64,000 nt of DNA from Salvelinus alpinus (lineage: Eukaryota; Chordata; Actinopteri; Salmoniformes; Salmonidae). Below, piece after piece: positions 1 through 10,983 of this stretch. The notes beneath the pieces are model-generated. The model searched no databases, had not been told where the DNA came from, and saw nothing but the letters and a program-made list of their open reading frames with translations. Each line of letters starts with the position of its first letter. Within the stretch, counting starts at the first letter, position 1. The position numbers and the translations under genes are program-made. The stretch lies in contig NC_092110.1 in NCBI RefSeq assembly GCF_045679555.1, positions 496,001 through 560,000 on the forward strand, read 5' to 3'.

Positions 1-975
1 TTCATTCCAGCACCATGGAGTGAATCCTTACCACCGCTACACCTGGCTATCAGCGGAGCCATGTCTGGCAGCGAAACAGTTCATTCAGCCTCGTTTACTG
101 CCTTTTTTAAAAACATAGCTGATATGGCTGACCATATCTCCCTGGCATATTACATCATTTATTTAGCAGCATATAAGACATTTTTTGACTTTTGGACCTT
201 GTTGTGTGCGGCGGTCCTTCGTTGGCAAATTTTGTCATCAAAGAAAAATATTTACAATTCCGAGTTGGATGACCATTCAAAACGTATTTTCCCAGTCTGA
301 CTTCCCAGTTGCAATGCTTGCAGTTAGCCACAGTCACCGATTCCTTCCAAACAACTCATTGTTGAATTTGCGATTTCCAACTTATTGTGTGATGTTTATG
401 TCCAATGACCGATGAGCACCGATACGTTTTATTTATATTTTCTCTTTGTTGACAAAGATTAAAAAGGATTTGCCAGTAGACTTGATTCACGATGATGATT
501 GCTAGCTAAGATTGTGAAAGTAAGACGTGGACATGTTCAGTCCAATCAGAGCTACTGTACATATAACGTGATTTGACTTCATTTCTGTGGCCAATGACCT
601 TGAGCCTTCTTGGATGTCTAGCCTTACTTAAGGACAGAAGCTAGGCGATTGCGCAATGTCCCCATGAGTGACAGAATACTGAGCCAATCACAGAGCAATG
701 CTGCTATTTTCTGCTGGCCTGCCCTACCACCACAGAAAGCACTGGCTGAAACACCTGCATTTTGGAGCTCCGTTACTCAAGAAAACAAAAAAGAGACCAT
801 GGTTGTATGTGGTTTTATTAACTCAATTATATATATATATTTTTTTTTACATTTTTTGAAAACTGACCCGTATTAATGCCAAAATAACATGCAATTTTAT
901 TTATTTATATATATATATATATTATTTTTTTGCTCTGCCCTACCTGCCCTGAATGACGGGTCGCCACTGTGCACA
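1..975. repeat. Dispersed repeat, right-hand part of a DNA-transposon-like element
   Basis: AT-rich, no conserved coding sequence. The open frames here are short and resemble no protein I know. The stretch resembles a common salmonid interspersed repeat and ends near 969 in sequence like a terminal repeat (GGGTCGCCACTG). Its left end lies outside the window. The hAT-like assignment comes from memory of similar salmonid repeats and is uncertain. Confidence 0.4.
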
Positions 976-1256
976 CAGGCTCTGTTTGCTGAAATAAATA
1001 GGCTAGATGAATAAAATTCTAGGCAAAATTATATCCCAAAAATATATAATCAGAGGTGTCCGGTATGAAATATACTGTAGGTCTATCATTATAGTTTTAA
1101 TAAAACAATAGGCCTAGTCTTTTGGTTGTGAGACCTTGCGCTTTGCGCTGTAGCCATTACATGCCTGCGAGGCTACTGAGGAAAGGATGCAGCATTCTCA
1201 CTCACACATCCATCCCCAACAAATGAGGAAACGATCAAATCCCAAGAGGATTTGTC

Positions 1257-1262
1257 TATAAA
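1257..1262 (+). promoter_or_regulatory. socs4: Candidate TATA box of socs4
   Basis: TATAAA lies about 30 bp upstream of the sequence that becomes the probable non-coding first exon of socs4, whose donor is at 1396. Position and spacing fit a TATA-driven start near 1287. No transcript evidence is available. Confidence 0.45.
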
Positions 1263-1287
1263 GAGCGCGGAACTAGTCTACACACTG

Positions 1288-1395
1288 GAGATGGGTTCTG
1301 GACAGAGGACCGAACGCTCGTTCCTCGTCTCAAATGGAGAGATTATAATATAATTTGGAAACATTTATGTTGACTCTCTAAAACGATTTTGAAAG
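1288..1395 (+). other. socs4: Probable non-coding exon 1 of socs4 (5' UTR)
   Basis: The stretch ends in a strong donor (GAAAG|GTAAGA, GT at 1396-1397) and could join an acceptor at 4090 (GTAGCACAG|) just upstream of the socs4 start codon. SOCS genes usually have a non-coding first exon and one coding exon. If transcription starts near 1287 the exon carries short upstream ORFs, for example ATG at 1291 stopping at 1351-1353, ATG at 1334 and ATG at 1368. The exact 5' end is inferred. Confidence 0.45.
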
Positions 1396-2218
1396 GTAAG
1401 ACAGTCTCTAGACAAACGTAATCAACAGTTAAATAATTTAGAAGATTAGGGGGGGGGGGCTACTCGCTATTGAATGTTCTTTAAAAATATATTAAATTAG
1501 GTTTTAATTAGGCTACTGTTTTGTGTCTATATCTCTTTTCAGAAAAAAATACTTTGGTATGTACGGATGCATATTTAAACATTGTAGAACTGTATAGTAA
1601 GTGTACTTTTATATAATTGGTTGGATATCATTCTGTGGGGCACTCTCAAACGTCATGAATTGTCTTGCCTCTGAAATTACACTGACTTTGTCCAGTCCTC
1701 CTACATGCCTGGACATGTTTTAGTGAGAAGGCAAGCAGTCTATAACAATACCAATAGTAGGTTTATTTGAGGGTCTGCTCTTCTTATAAACTGTTTATAA
1801 ACCAGGATTAAAGATGGCTGTTGGTAAATTATTATACAATTTGCGCATATATTTCTAACATTAAAACACATTTGTACATTATAAATAGGACCTGTACAGC
1901 AGGCTTTATATAATTAAGTGGTTAATAAATTATATAATAATGTGTATAAGTAGTTTATAAAGATAATTCATTTATTTCTGTTGTCATTTGTCATAAACCA
2001 GTGATATGGGCTTTTTACTGGAACTCTCCTTGTCAGAGGTCAGCCTACTATAAAGGAAGTCGATAAAAACACCATTCACTAACGGGTTTCTCCATTAGGC
2101 TACAGCACCAGTTTGTCATGACTCACCAGTGATTATGGTAATGAACGCTTTAGTGTTGTTTTTTGGGAACTGTATTTTCATATAGATAGGGATGACATAG
2201 GACTTGTGAAGAGCAGAT

Positions 2219-3339
2219 TTAACCTCTACGGGATGGTTGAGCTAACGTGCGCAAAGTGATTAGCGTGATGTTGTAAGTAACAAGAATGTTTCCCTGGACA
2301 TAGACATGTCTTATATGGGCAGAAAGCTTAAATTCTTGTTAATCTAACTGCACTTTCCAATTTACAGTATTACAGTGAAAAAATACCATGCTATTGTTTG
2401 AGGAGAGTGCACAACAACAAAAAACGTATATTTTTATTTAACTAGGCAAGTCAGTTAAGAACAAATTCTTATTTACAATGATGCCTAGGAACAGTGGGTT
2501 AACTGCCTTGTTCAGGGGCAGAACGACAGATTTTTTTACCTTGGGGATTCGATCTAGCAACCTTTTGGTTACTAGCCCAACACTAACCACTAGGCTACCA
2601 GCCACCCCAGTTATCATGCCAACTGGTTTGATACATTCACCTCTGATGGTAAATAATGTACTTACTACATTCAGTAATCTTGCTCTGATTTGTCATCCTG
2701 GGGGTCCCATAGATAAAATGTAGCATAGTTTTGTTTGATAAAAATCTTTCTTTATATTCAAATGTTGTAACTGAGTTCTGGGTTCTACCTGCGTGTCTGC
2801 CCCCCCCCCCCCCCCCCATCTAGATGTGTAAAGGTTAGTGTCTTTTCTGTAGGGAAGCACATTTTCCATCATTTATGACATTCCTGGGAGTGTGTAAACT
2901 TAAATGTTTTATTACCATATATATTGTGTATGTTCTCTATAGTTATGTACTTGAAAATGTACCAACATTTTGAACAGTAATGCAATGGTTCATTGGATCA
3001 GTCTAAAACTTTGCACATACACAGCTGTCATCTAGTGGCCAAAATCTAAATTGCGCTTAGACTCCGAAGTGATATAATGGCCTTGCTCTTGTATTTCAAA
3101 GATTATGACTTTTAGATTTCTTTGAAAAAGCATGTTTTTTTCTTTGTATTATCTTTCACCAGATCTAATGTGTTATATTCTCCTACATTAATTTCACATT
3201 TCCACAAACTTGAAAGTGTTTCCTTTCAAATGGTATCTTGAATATGCATATCCTTGCTTCAGGTCATGAGCTACAGGCAGTGAGATTTGGGTATGTCATT
3301 TTAGGCGAAAATTGAAAAAAAGGGTCCGATACAAGGTTT
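2219..3339. repeat. Dispersed repeat D, copy 1 (interrupted)
   Basis: Sequence at 2229-2410 and 2945-3310 is clearly similar, block by block, to 8107-8300 and 8340-8700. The left end reads TTAACCTCTACGGGA and the right end is near GGTTTTAAC, suggesting a TTAA-targeting (piggyBac-like) non-autonomous element. A SINE and a C-rich tract (2800-2817) sit in the gap between the blocks. Non-coding. Confidence 0.6.
2431..2608 (-). repeat. HpaI-family tRNA-derived SINE
   Basis: Read on the minus strand, the element begins with a tRNA-like head (GTAGCCTAGTGGTTAG as A-box region, then a GATCGAATCCCC-type B box), followed by a body carrying the diagnostic GTTAAC site and the tail CTTAACTGACTTGCCTAGTT. 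This is the salmonid HpaI SINE as I know it, and the best single indicator that the window is salmonid. It lies in the socs4 intron. Confidence 0.85.
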
Positions 3340-3605
3340 TAACAACCTCTGCATCATTAGGACAGTTCTTTGTGAGAAGGTGCTAACAATGGAAGTTGTT
3401 AACCCATGTTCACAGTTAGCCATTGCTATGTAAATGAAAGCTGAAAAGTACCAGTGGCCTGGGCTTGGTCCCAAGTTAGAGCAGGTCATCCGGAGCCATC
3501 GCCCAGTGAGACACAGGTTCTGGACCTGTGTAGATGGAAACAGAAAAGTCTGAGCTTTTTGGGTAAAACACTGGGCTAAGTTCTCAATGGAAATACACCA
3601 TTACA

Positions 3606-3888
3606 GTATTAGCCCACTGGGCAAAAACTGGTTGAATCAACTTTGTTTCCATGTCATTTAAACAAAAAAGTTATATGTGATGATGTTGAATCAACATGGA
3701 AAACTGATTGGATTTTCAAAAAGTCATCAACATAAGGGAATTTAGTCTTCTTTTAACCCAACTTTTAACCTAAATCCAATGAAAAGGTGACATATTTAGT
3801 TGATTTCGTGTTGAATTCACGTTTGTTGACAACTCAATCAAAATTAAATCAAAACTAGATGATTAAATTACATCTGTGCCCAGTGGGA
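3606..3888. repeat. Palindromic MITE with CCCACTGGGCA ends
   Basis: The left end GCCCACTGGGCA and right end TGCCCAGTGGGAGCC form terminal inverted repeats about 280 bp apart around AT-rich non-coding sequence. It lies roughly 200 bp upstream of the socs4 coding-exon acceptor. Confidence 0.6.
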
Positions 3889-4115
3889 GCCTAGTATTAG
3901 CCTATTAGTATTAGCCTACCTGTGTGGAATCTGAGCTTTGCCTCTCTAAACTAACATGATATGCCATCTACTCGTACTATTTGAAATTTTATTTCAAAGC
4001 TTTTGTTGATAACAATCCCATTGATTTATCTGTGATCGTTACTTAATCCAAATATTTACTTGTTTATCTCTGTCCATTGATGTAGCACAGAGCTGTATGA
4101 AGAGGAGGGAGGACC

Positions 4116-5309
4116 ATGTCTGAGAAGAAATCCTGGAGTTCAGACACCCGTCCCAAATGTGGCATCCGCAGCTGGAGTGCAGACAGCTACGTGTGGAGCA
4201 GCAAGAAACGCTCCCGGAGTTCCCGGAACAACCCCGGCCTTTGGGGTCCGGAGGGGGAGGGGCCGATGGATGAGCAGGGGTTGCGTTCCACCTCGTGTCC
4301 ATGGCAACGGCGAGAGAGGAAGTGTAGCTGCACCGTCTTGGGGGAAATCGACACGGACGTCCCCTGTCGAAAAGCCCTTTCTCGACGCTCCCTCCGGCAG
4401 AAGTTCCAGGATGCGGTGGGTCAGTGTTTCCCTATCCGCAACAGCCACCGTCACCACCACGGCCACCCAACAGGGGCCTCCAGGGGGGCTTTCTCCGTGC
4501 TCCTCTGGTCCAAGCGCAAGATCCACGTCTCGGAGCTCATGCAAGACAAGTGTCCCTTCTCACCCAAGTCGGAGCTGGCCCACTGCTGGCACCTCATCAA
4601 GAAGCACGCCATCCACCCCAGCACCATTGTGGGCCTAGAGAGTGCCCAAGCTGCTCAGGCTTCCCAGGCTGCCAGCAAAGAACAATTCCCTTCCACGTCC
4701 TCGTCTCCGCCTTCGACGCCTCTTTCCTGCGAGGGCATCTGCTCAAGTAGGCCCCTGAGCCTTGAGGACTGGGAGCCGTCCTGTCCACAAGGTGGAGCAG
4801 CCCATGGTGACAGCCATACCGACTACATCCTTGTCCCGGACCTCCTCCAGATCAACAACAGCCCGTGTTACTGGGGCGTGCTTGACCGCTTCGAAGCCGA
4901 GGAGCTCCTGGAGGGCCAGCCAGAGGGCACCTTCCTCCTGCGCGACTCGGCCCAGGACGAATTCCTCTTCTCAGTCAGCTTCCGCCGCTACAGCCGCTCC
5001 CTCCATGCACGCATTGAGCAGAACGGCAAGCGCTTCAGCTTCGACGGACGCGACCCGTGCATGTACCGGGACCCAAGTGTCACGGGCCTGCTCCGGCACT
5101 ACAGCGACCCGGCCACATGCCTTTTCTTCGAGCCCCTCCTTGCTCTCCCCCTGCCCCGGACTTTCCCCTTCACCCTGCAGCACCTGTGCCGCGCCGTGAT
5201 CTGTAGCTGCACTACGTACCAGGGCATTGAGATCCTTCCACTGCCCTATCAGCTCAGGTACTATCTTAGACAGTACCACTACAAGTGCAATGGGGCTTGT
5301 GCAGTATAG
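4116..5309 (+). CDS. socs4: Suppressor of cytokine signalling 4 (intronless coding exon)
   Basis: 397-residue protein that recruits Elongin B/C-Cullin5 to phosphotyrosine targets; mammalian SOCS4 acts on EGF receptor and cytokine signalling in the cytosol. The N-terminal region keeps the SADSYVWS motif and a conserved block (RKIHVSELMQDKCPF). The SH2 domain spans about residues 250-345, starting at CYWGV, with the FLLRDS phosphotyrosine-binding arginine near 277. The SOCS box is about 347-389 (TFPFTLQHLCRAVICSCTTY), ending YHYK. Human SOCS4 is 440 residues; this copy is shorter in the N-terminal half and has a divergent C-terminus (CNGACAV). The chosen ATG has A at -3 and begins the conserved protein. 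An 8-codon upstream ORF (ATG 4097, stop 4121-4123) overlaps it out of frame. No convincing AATAAA precedes the transposon starting at 5956. Confidence 0.95.
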   Translation: MSEKKSWSSDTRPKCGIRSWSADSYVWSSKKRSRSSRNNPGLWGPEGEGPMDEQGLRSTSCPWQRRERKCSCTVLGEIDTDVPCRKALSRRSLRQKFQDAVGQCFPIRNSHRHHHGHPTGASRGAFSVLLWSKRKIHVSELMQDKCPFSPKSELAHCWHLIKKHAIHPSTIVGLESAQAAQASQAASKEQFPSTSSSPPSTPLSCEGICSSRPLSLEDWEPSCPQGGAAHGDSHTDYILVPDLLQINNSPCYWGVLDRFEAEELLEGQPEGTFLLRDSAQDEFLFSVSFRRYSRSLHARIEQNGKRFSFDGRDPCMYRDPSVTGLLRHYSDPATCLFFEPLLALPLPRTFPFTLQHLCRAVICSCTTYQGIEILPLPYQLRYYLRQYHYKCNGACAV

Positions 5310-5955
5310 AACAATTATAATTGCTGACTATCATTATTGTCCCAAGGGTTACTACTCTTCCATATTGACAATGATTTATCAGTTTTCAGAGACTTGTGAA
5401 GATCCTGACTGCAATGGGTGCTTTGTAGACTTTTTTATTTCCTTGTGGAAAAGTTTAATCGGACACACAAGAGACTTGAATGGGTGGGGGAGAGTGAGAT
5501 GATTTGAATGAATGTCACAGTGAATGATTGCATTATTACAGAAGCTATGAGGAAGTGCGCATCTTGTTTAAAAGCGATCTCATCTGGACAAATGTAACGT
5601 CTCAATACAATAATCATTGCCTCCCCTATTGCCTTCTTACAGTAACTAAATGAGCGATAACACTCAGAAACACTTTTAGTATGTACAATTACACATTTAA
5701 TGCAATATGTGAGGACAGTTTAAAAGTGGTTACATGGCCCTCCAACACATAGTCCTTGTTTTTATACAGAACTTTTGGGGATTTTCATTCTCTTAACTAG
5801 AGGATGCAGAGGGCTGCAGTCTTATCTGAGGCCACAAGATGGCAATATAAATGCACTATTCACACTAATGGTATGTTTACAGATGCATTACAAGTGGGTT
5901 TGTCTTGGTTGCCACAACATTTAATGTTTTTTTTTCAGTCCCAGAAAAGTACATA
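5310..5955 (+). other. socs4: socs4 3' UTR / downstream flank
   Basis: No conserved ORF. This stretch probably contains the socs4 3' UTR, but no canonical AATAAA is seen before the Tc1-like element, so the 3' end cannot be placed. Confidence 0.35.
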
Positions 5956-6109
5956 CAGTGCCTTCAGAAAGTATTCATACCCCTTGACTTTTTCTGCATT
6001 TTGTTGTGTTACAAAGTGGGATTAAAATGGATTTAATTCTAATTTATTTGTCAATGATCTACCTGAAATAATCTGTAATGTCAAAGTGGAAGAGAAATTA
6101 TATATATTA

Positions 6110-6644
6110 CCGTTCAAAAGTTTGGGGTCACTTAGAAATGTCCTTGTTTTTGAAAGAAAAGCCATTTTTTTTGTCCATTAAAATAACATCAAATTGATCA
6201 GAAATACAGTGTAGACACTTAATGTTGTAAATGACTATTGTAGCTGGAAACAGCTGATTTATAATGGAATATCTACATAGGCGTACAGAGGCCCATCATC
6301 AGCAACCATCACTCCTGTGTTCCAATGGTACATTGTGTTAGCTAATCCAAGTTTATCATTTTAAAAGGCTAATAGATCATTAGAAAACGCTTTTGCAATT
6401 ATGTTAGCACAGCTGAAAACTGTTGTTCTGATTAAAGAAGCAATAAAACTGGCCTTCTTTAGACTAGTTGAATATCTGGAGCATCAGCATTTGTGGGTTC
6501 GATTACAAGCTCAAAATGGCTAGAAACAAAGAACTTTCTTTTGAAACTCGTCAGTCTAATCTTGTTCTGAGAAATGCAACTAATTTCATGTATGTTTTCA
6601 TGGAAAACAAGGACATTTCTAAGTGACGTCAAACTTTTGAACGG
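6110..6644. mobile_element. Nested Tc1-like MITE
   Basis: Inverted ends CCGTTCAAAAGTTTG (6110) and CAAACTTTTGAACGG (ending 6644) enclose about 0.5 kb. The inner parts also match (GTCACTTAGAAATGTCCTTG against AAGGACATTTCTAAGTGACG). A TA flanks the left end. No coding capacity. Confidence 0.8.
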
Positions 6645-7084
6645 TTGTGTATATATATTTATATTAATGGACAATAAAACACTATATCTTGATTAGGTAA
6701 GTATTCACCCTCTGAGCCAATATATGTTAGAATCACCTTTGGCAGCGATTACAGCTGTGTCTTTCTGGGTAAGTCTCTAAGAGCTTTGAACACCTTGATT
6801 GTACAATATTTGCCAATTAACCTTTAAAACATTCGTCAAGCTCTGTCAAGTAGGTTGTTGATCATTGCTAGATGGACATTTTCAAGTCTTGCCATAGATT
6901 TCCAAGCCAATTTAGGTCAAAACTGTAATTAGGCTACTCAGAAGCAACTCCAGTGTATAGCCTTGTGTTTTAGGTTATTGTCCTGCTGAAAGTTGAATTT
7001 GTCTCCCAGTGTCTGTTGGAAAGCAGACTGAACCAGGATTTATTCTAGCCACTACACAACACAACACTAAACAAAACAATAAAT

Positions 7085-7552
7085 TTTTTTATTTACATTT
7101 TTTCCCCCCAATTTCGTGGTATCCAATTGGTAGTGACAGTCTTGTCTCATCGCTTCAACTCCTGCACGGACTCGGGAGAGGCGAAGGCCGAGAGCCGTGC
7201 GTCCTACGAAACACAACCCAACCAAGCCGCACTGCTTCTTGACAACAATGCCCACTTAACCCGGAAGCCAGCCGCACCAATGGGTCGGAGGAAACTCTGT
7301 ATACCTGGCGACCGTGTCAGCGTGCACTGCGCCCGGGCCACCACAAGAGTCGCTAGTGCACGATGGGACAATGACATCCCTGCAGGCCAAACCCTCCCCT
7401 AACCTGGACGACGCTGGGCCAATTGTGCGCCGCCCCATGTGTCTCCTGGTTGCGGCTGGCTGCGACAGAGCCTGGACTCAAACCCAGAATCTCTAGTGGC
7501 ACAGCTAGCACTGTGATGCAGTGCCTTAGACCACTGCGCCACTCGGGAGGCC
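7085..7552 (-). repeat. tRNA-derived SINE, copy 1
   Basis: On the minus strand the head reads CCTCCCGAGTGGCGCAGTGG, then a TCTAAGGCACTGCATC A-box-like stretch and a GGTTTGAGTCCAGGC-like B box, followed by a long GC-rich body and an AT-rich tail. A second copy is at 15460-15898. I recognise it as an abundant salmonid SINE but do not assign a family name. Confidence 0.75.
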
Positions 7553-8087
7553 CTTAAATGTATTTTTATCCTAAAAAACTCTGCTAGTCCTTGCCGATGA
7601 CAAGCATGCCCTTAACATGATGCAGCCACCACCATTCTTGAAATATGAAGAGTGGTATGCAGTGATGTTTTGTGTTAGATTTGCTCCAAACGTAATGCTT
7701 TGTATTCTTGACAAAAAGTGTATTTCTTTGCCGAATGTTTTGCTGTTTTACTTTAGTGCCTTATTGTAAACAGGATGCATGTTTTGCATGTTTATTTTTA
7801 TTCTGTACAGGCTTCCTACTTTTCACGCTGTCATTTATGTTAGTATTGTGGAGTAACTTTAATGTTGTTGATCCATCCTCAGTTATCTCCTACCACAGCC
7901 ATTCAACTCTGTAACTGTTTTAAAGTCACCATTGGCCTCATGGTGAAATCCCTGAGGGGTTGACTTTCTCTCCAGCAACTGAGTTAGAAAGGACACCTGT
8001 ATCTTTGGATGGTGTATTGATACACCATCCAATGTGTAATTAATAACTTCACCATGCTCAAAGGGATATTCAATGTCTACTTTTTAA

Positions 8088-8712
8088 ACAGGATCGCTGC
8101 CCCCCCCAATGGGACGGTTAAGCTAACGTAGGCTAATGTGATTACCATGAGGTTGTACATAACATGAAAAATTCCTAGGACATAGACATATCTGAAATGG
8201 GCAGAAATCTTAAATTCTTGTTAATCTAACTGCACTGTCCAATTTACAGTAGCAATTACAGTGAAAGAATATCATGCTATTGTTTGAGGAGAGTGCACAA
8301 TTATGAACTTGAAAATGTATTAATAAACCATTAAGGCACATTTGGGCAGTCTTGATACAATATTTTGTACATATATGCAATGGTTCATTGGATCAGTCTA
8401 AAACTTTGCACATACACTCCTGCTATCTAGTGGCCAAAATCTAAATTGTGCTCGGGCTGGAATACTACATTATGGCCTTTCTCTTGCATTTCAAAGATGA
8501 TGCTCCAAAAAAAGCATGTTTTTTCTTTGTATTATCTTTTACCATATCTAATGTGTTATATTCTCCTACATTCATTTCACATTTCCACAAACTTCAAAGT
8601 GTTTCCTTTCAAATGGTATCAAGAATATGCATATCCTTGCTTCAGGTCCTGAGCTACGGGCAGTTAGATTTGGGTATGTCATTTTAGGCAAAAAAGAAAA
8701 GAAAAAAGTGGC
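8088..8712. repeat. Dispersed repeat D, copy 2 (inside element X)
   Basis: Colinear with 2229-3310 but without the SINE. It shares GACATAGACAT, CTTGTTAATCTAACTGCACT, ATGCAATGGTTCATTGGATC and TTTGGGTATGTCATTTTAGG. It interrupts Tc1-like sequence that resumes at about 8713 (CCATTTACCAATAGGTGCCC). Confidence 0.65.
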
Positions 8713-8849
8713 AGATCCATTTACCAATAGGTGCCCTTCTTTGCGAGGCATTGGAAAACCTCCCTGGTCTTTGTGGTTGAATCTGTGTGTGAAATTCGCT
8801 ACTCGACTGAGGGACTGTACAGCTAATTTCATGTGTAGGGTACAGAGAT

Positions 8850-9170
8850 AATGTCCAATAATGTTTGTACCATGTTTTGTGCTGCTATCATGTTGTGTTG
8901 CTACCATGTTGTTGTCATGTTGTGTTGCTACCATGCTGTGTTGTCATGTGTTGCTGCCTTGCTATGTTGTTGTCTTAGGTCTCTCTTTATGTAGTGTTGT
9001 GTTGTCTCTCTTGTCATGATGTGTGTTTTGTCCTATATTTATATGTAATTATTTTATTTAACATTTTTAATCCCAGCCCCCGTCCCCGCAGAAGGTCTTT
9101 TGCCTTTTGGTAGGCTGTCATTGTAAATAAGAATTTGTCCTTAACTGACTTGCCTAGTTAAACAAAGGTT
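8850..9170 (+). repeat. LINE-type 3' tail sharing its end with the HpaI SINE
   Basis: A TGTTG-rich stretch leads to a tail (TGTCATTGTAAATAAGAATT, then CTTAACTGACTTGCCTAGTT) that matches the 3' end of the HpaI SINE at 2431-2608. Salmonid HpaI SINEs are known to share a 3' tail with a partner LINE (RSg-1), and this may be such a fragment. No open frame. Confidence 0.45.
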
Positions 9171-9487
9171 TAAAAGAATATATAATAATTAGGTACTCAT
9201 TAAAAAATCATGTTAAACACTATTATTGCACAAAGAATCCATGCAACTTATGTGACTTTTTACTCCCAAACTTATTTAAGCTTACCATAACAAAAGGGTT
9301 GAATACTTATTGACTCAAGACATTTGAGCTTTTTATTTAAAAAAAACATAATTCCACTTCGACATTATGGGGTATTGTGTGTAGATCAGTGGCACAAAAT
9401 CTCAAGATAACCCATTTCAAATTCAGGCTGTAACACAAAAAAATGTGGAAAAAGTCAAGGGGTGTGAATACTTTCTGAAAGGCACTG

Positions 9488-10105
9488 TAAAATGGATACT
9501 GTTTCATGTTAGCACTTTCTAGAGAGGCCAGATACCTCATTATTCTGATATATTGAATTATGGTCTTCTTAATATTCCTCAAAATGCTCAAATTCTCAAC
9601 CACCCAAACAACCTTTAATAACATTCATTCCAATTTCTCTACATGGATACTATAGGCTACTTCCAAATACAACCAATAAATGCTCCATTGTCATAGCTCT
9701 TTTCTGTGACATTATTTTCCATGCAGAACAGATGGTCAAGAAATATATAATATCTTATTTTCGACTGACTATCTTTGTTTTCTAATCCAGAACCTGTTAT
9801 CGCACCAACAAAGCAAACATCCTTGCTCTAGTAGAAAAGCACTGTTCACATTACACTTAACCATGCCCTTACCGCTGCTCTGTAAAATAACTTAATAGTA
9901 TGGTAATATTTGCCTTTCAAATGTGGGAAAACAATTCAAAGTGCTCTCTGCAAAGAGCACCTTTGAATGTTATTGCTTTCCAAAGAGTGGGAGAGATAAG
10001 AAATAGAAGGCACTTTCTTCCTCTCTATGCAAGACTAATTCAGATTTTGAAGTCATTTGTTCATTTACAAGTCATTTATTTGACACACTCTTAATTATTG
10101 CCATT
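9488..10105. other. Intergenic sequence, nothing recognised
   Basis: AT-rich, with no conserved coding sequence and no clear repeat ends. Confidence 0.5.
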
Positions 10106-10983
10106 TTTACATTTACATTTTACATTTAAGTCATTTAGCAGACGCTCTTATCCAGAGCGACTTACAAATTGGTGCATTCACCTTATGATATCCAGTGGAA
10201 CAACCACTTTACAATAGTGCATCTAACTCTTTTAAGGGGGGGGGGGGTTAGAAGGATTACTTTATCCTATCCTAGGTATTCCTTAAAGAGGTGGGGTTTC
10301 AGGTGTCTCCGGAAGGTGGTGATTGACTCCGCTGACCTGGCGTCGTGAGGGAGTTTGTTCCACCATTGGGGTGCCAGAGCAGCGAACAGTTTTGACTGGG
10401 CTGAGCGGGAACTGTACTTCCTCAGAGGTAGGGAGGCGAGCAGGCCAGAGGTGGATGAACGCAGTGCCCTTGTTTGGGTGTAGGGCCTGATCAGAGCCTG
10501 AAGGTACGGAGGTGCCGTTCCCCTCACAGCTCCGTAGGCAAGCACCATGGTCTTGTAGCGGATGCGAGCTTCAACTGGAAGCCAGTGGAGAGAGCGGAGG
10601 AGCGGGGTGACGTGAGAGAACTTGGGAAAGTTGAACACCAGACGGGCTGCGGCGTTCTGGATGAGTTGTAGGGGTTTAATGGCACAGGCAGGGAGCCCAG
10701 CCAACAGCGAGTTGCAGTAATCCAGACGGGAGATGACAAGTGCCTGGATTAGGACCTGCGCCGCTTCCTGCGTGAGGCAGGGTCGTACTCTGCGAATGTT
10801 GTAGAGCATGAACCTACAGGAACGGGTCACCGCCTTGATGTTTGGCGTTGACAACCATTTGGCGTTTAGATTGATCCTCACCACCTTCTTAAAATGCATT
10901 GGAGAAGAAAGTGCGAGGGGAGGGACCCAATATGGTTGAAAAAGAGGTAAGGAGATAGGATGCGAGAAATCATGGAAAGACAC
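10106..10983 (-). mobile_element. 3' end of a non-LTR retrotransposon (L2-like RT C-terminus)
   Basis: A minus-strand open frame (10267-10983) encodes a typical LINE reverse-transcriptase C-terminal segment: LDYCNSLLAGLP, LQLIQNAAARLVFN, LLRSLHWLPVEARIRYK, WNKLPHDAR, FRRHLKPHLF. The catalytic RT motifs and the endonuclease are absent, so this is a 5'-truncated copy. The 3' UTR runs to about 10106 and contains CATTTAGCAGACGCTCTTAT, a common fish LINE/SINE tail. Confidence 0.8.

Larger units (their letters stand above)
5956..9487. mobile_element. Tc1-like element X carrying four nested insertions
   Basis: Terminal inverted repeats are visible: CAGTGCCTTCAGAAAGTATT at 5956 and its complement (AATACTTTCTGAAAGGCACTG) ending at 9487, both flanked by TA. 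The body is decayed Tc1-type sequence with no intact transposase. It is split by a MITE (6110-6644), a tRNA-derived SINE (7085-7552), repeat D (8088-8712) and a LINE-like tail (8850-9170); host sequence resumes after each one. Confidence 0.8.

Noticed and set aside
4140-4544. Minus-strand and alternative-frame ORFs over socs4
   Set aside because: Shadows of a GC-rich coding exon; only the 397-codon frame shows SH2 and SOCS-box conservation.
7256-7438. Small frames in GC-rich sequence at 7.1-7.5 kb and 15.5-15.9 kb
   Set aside because: They lie inside two copies of the same tRNA-derived SINE.
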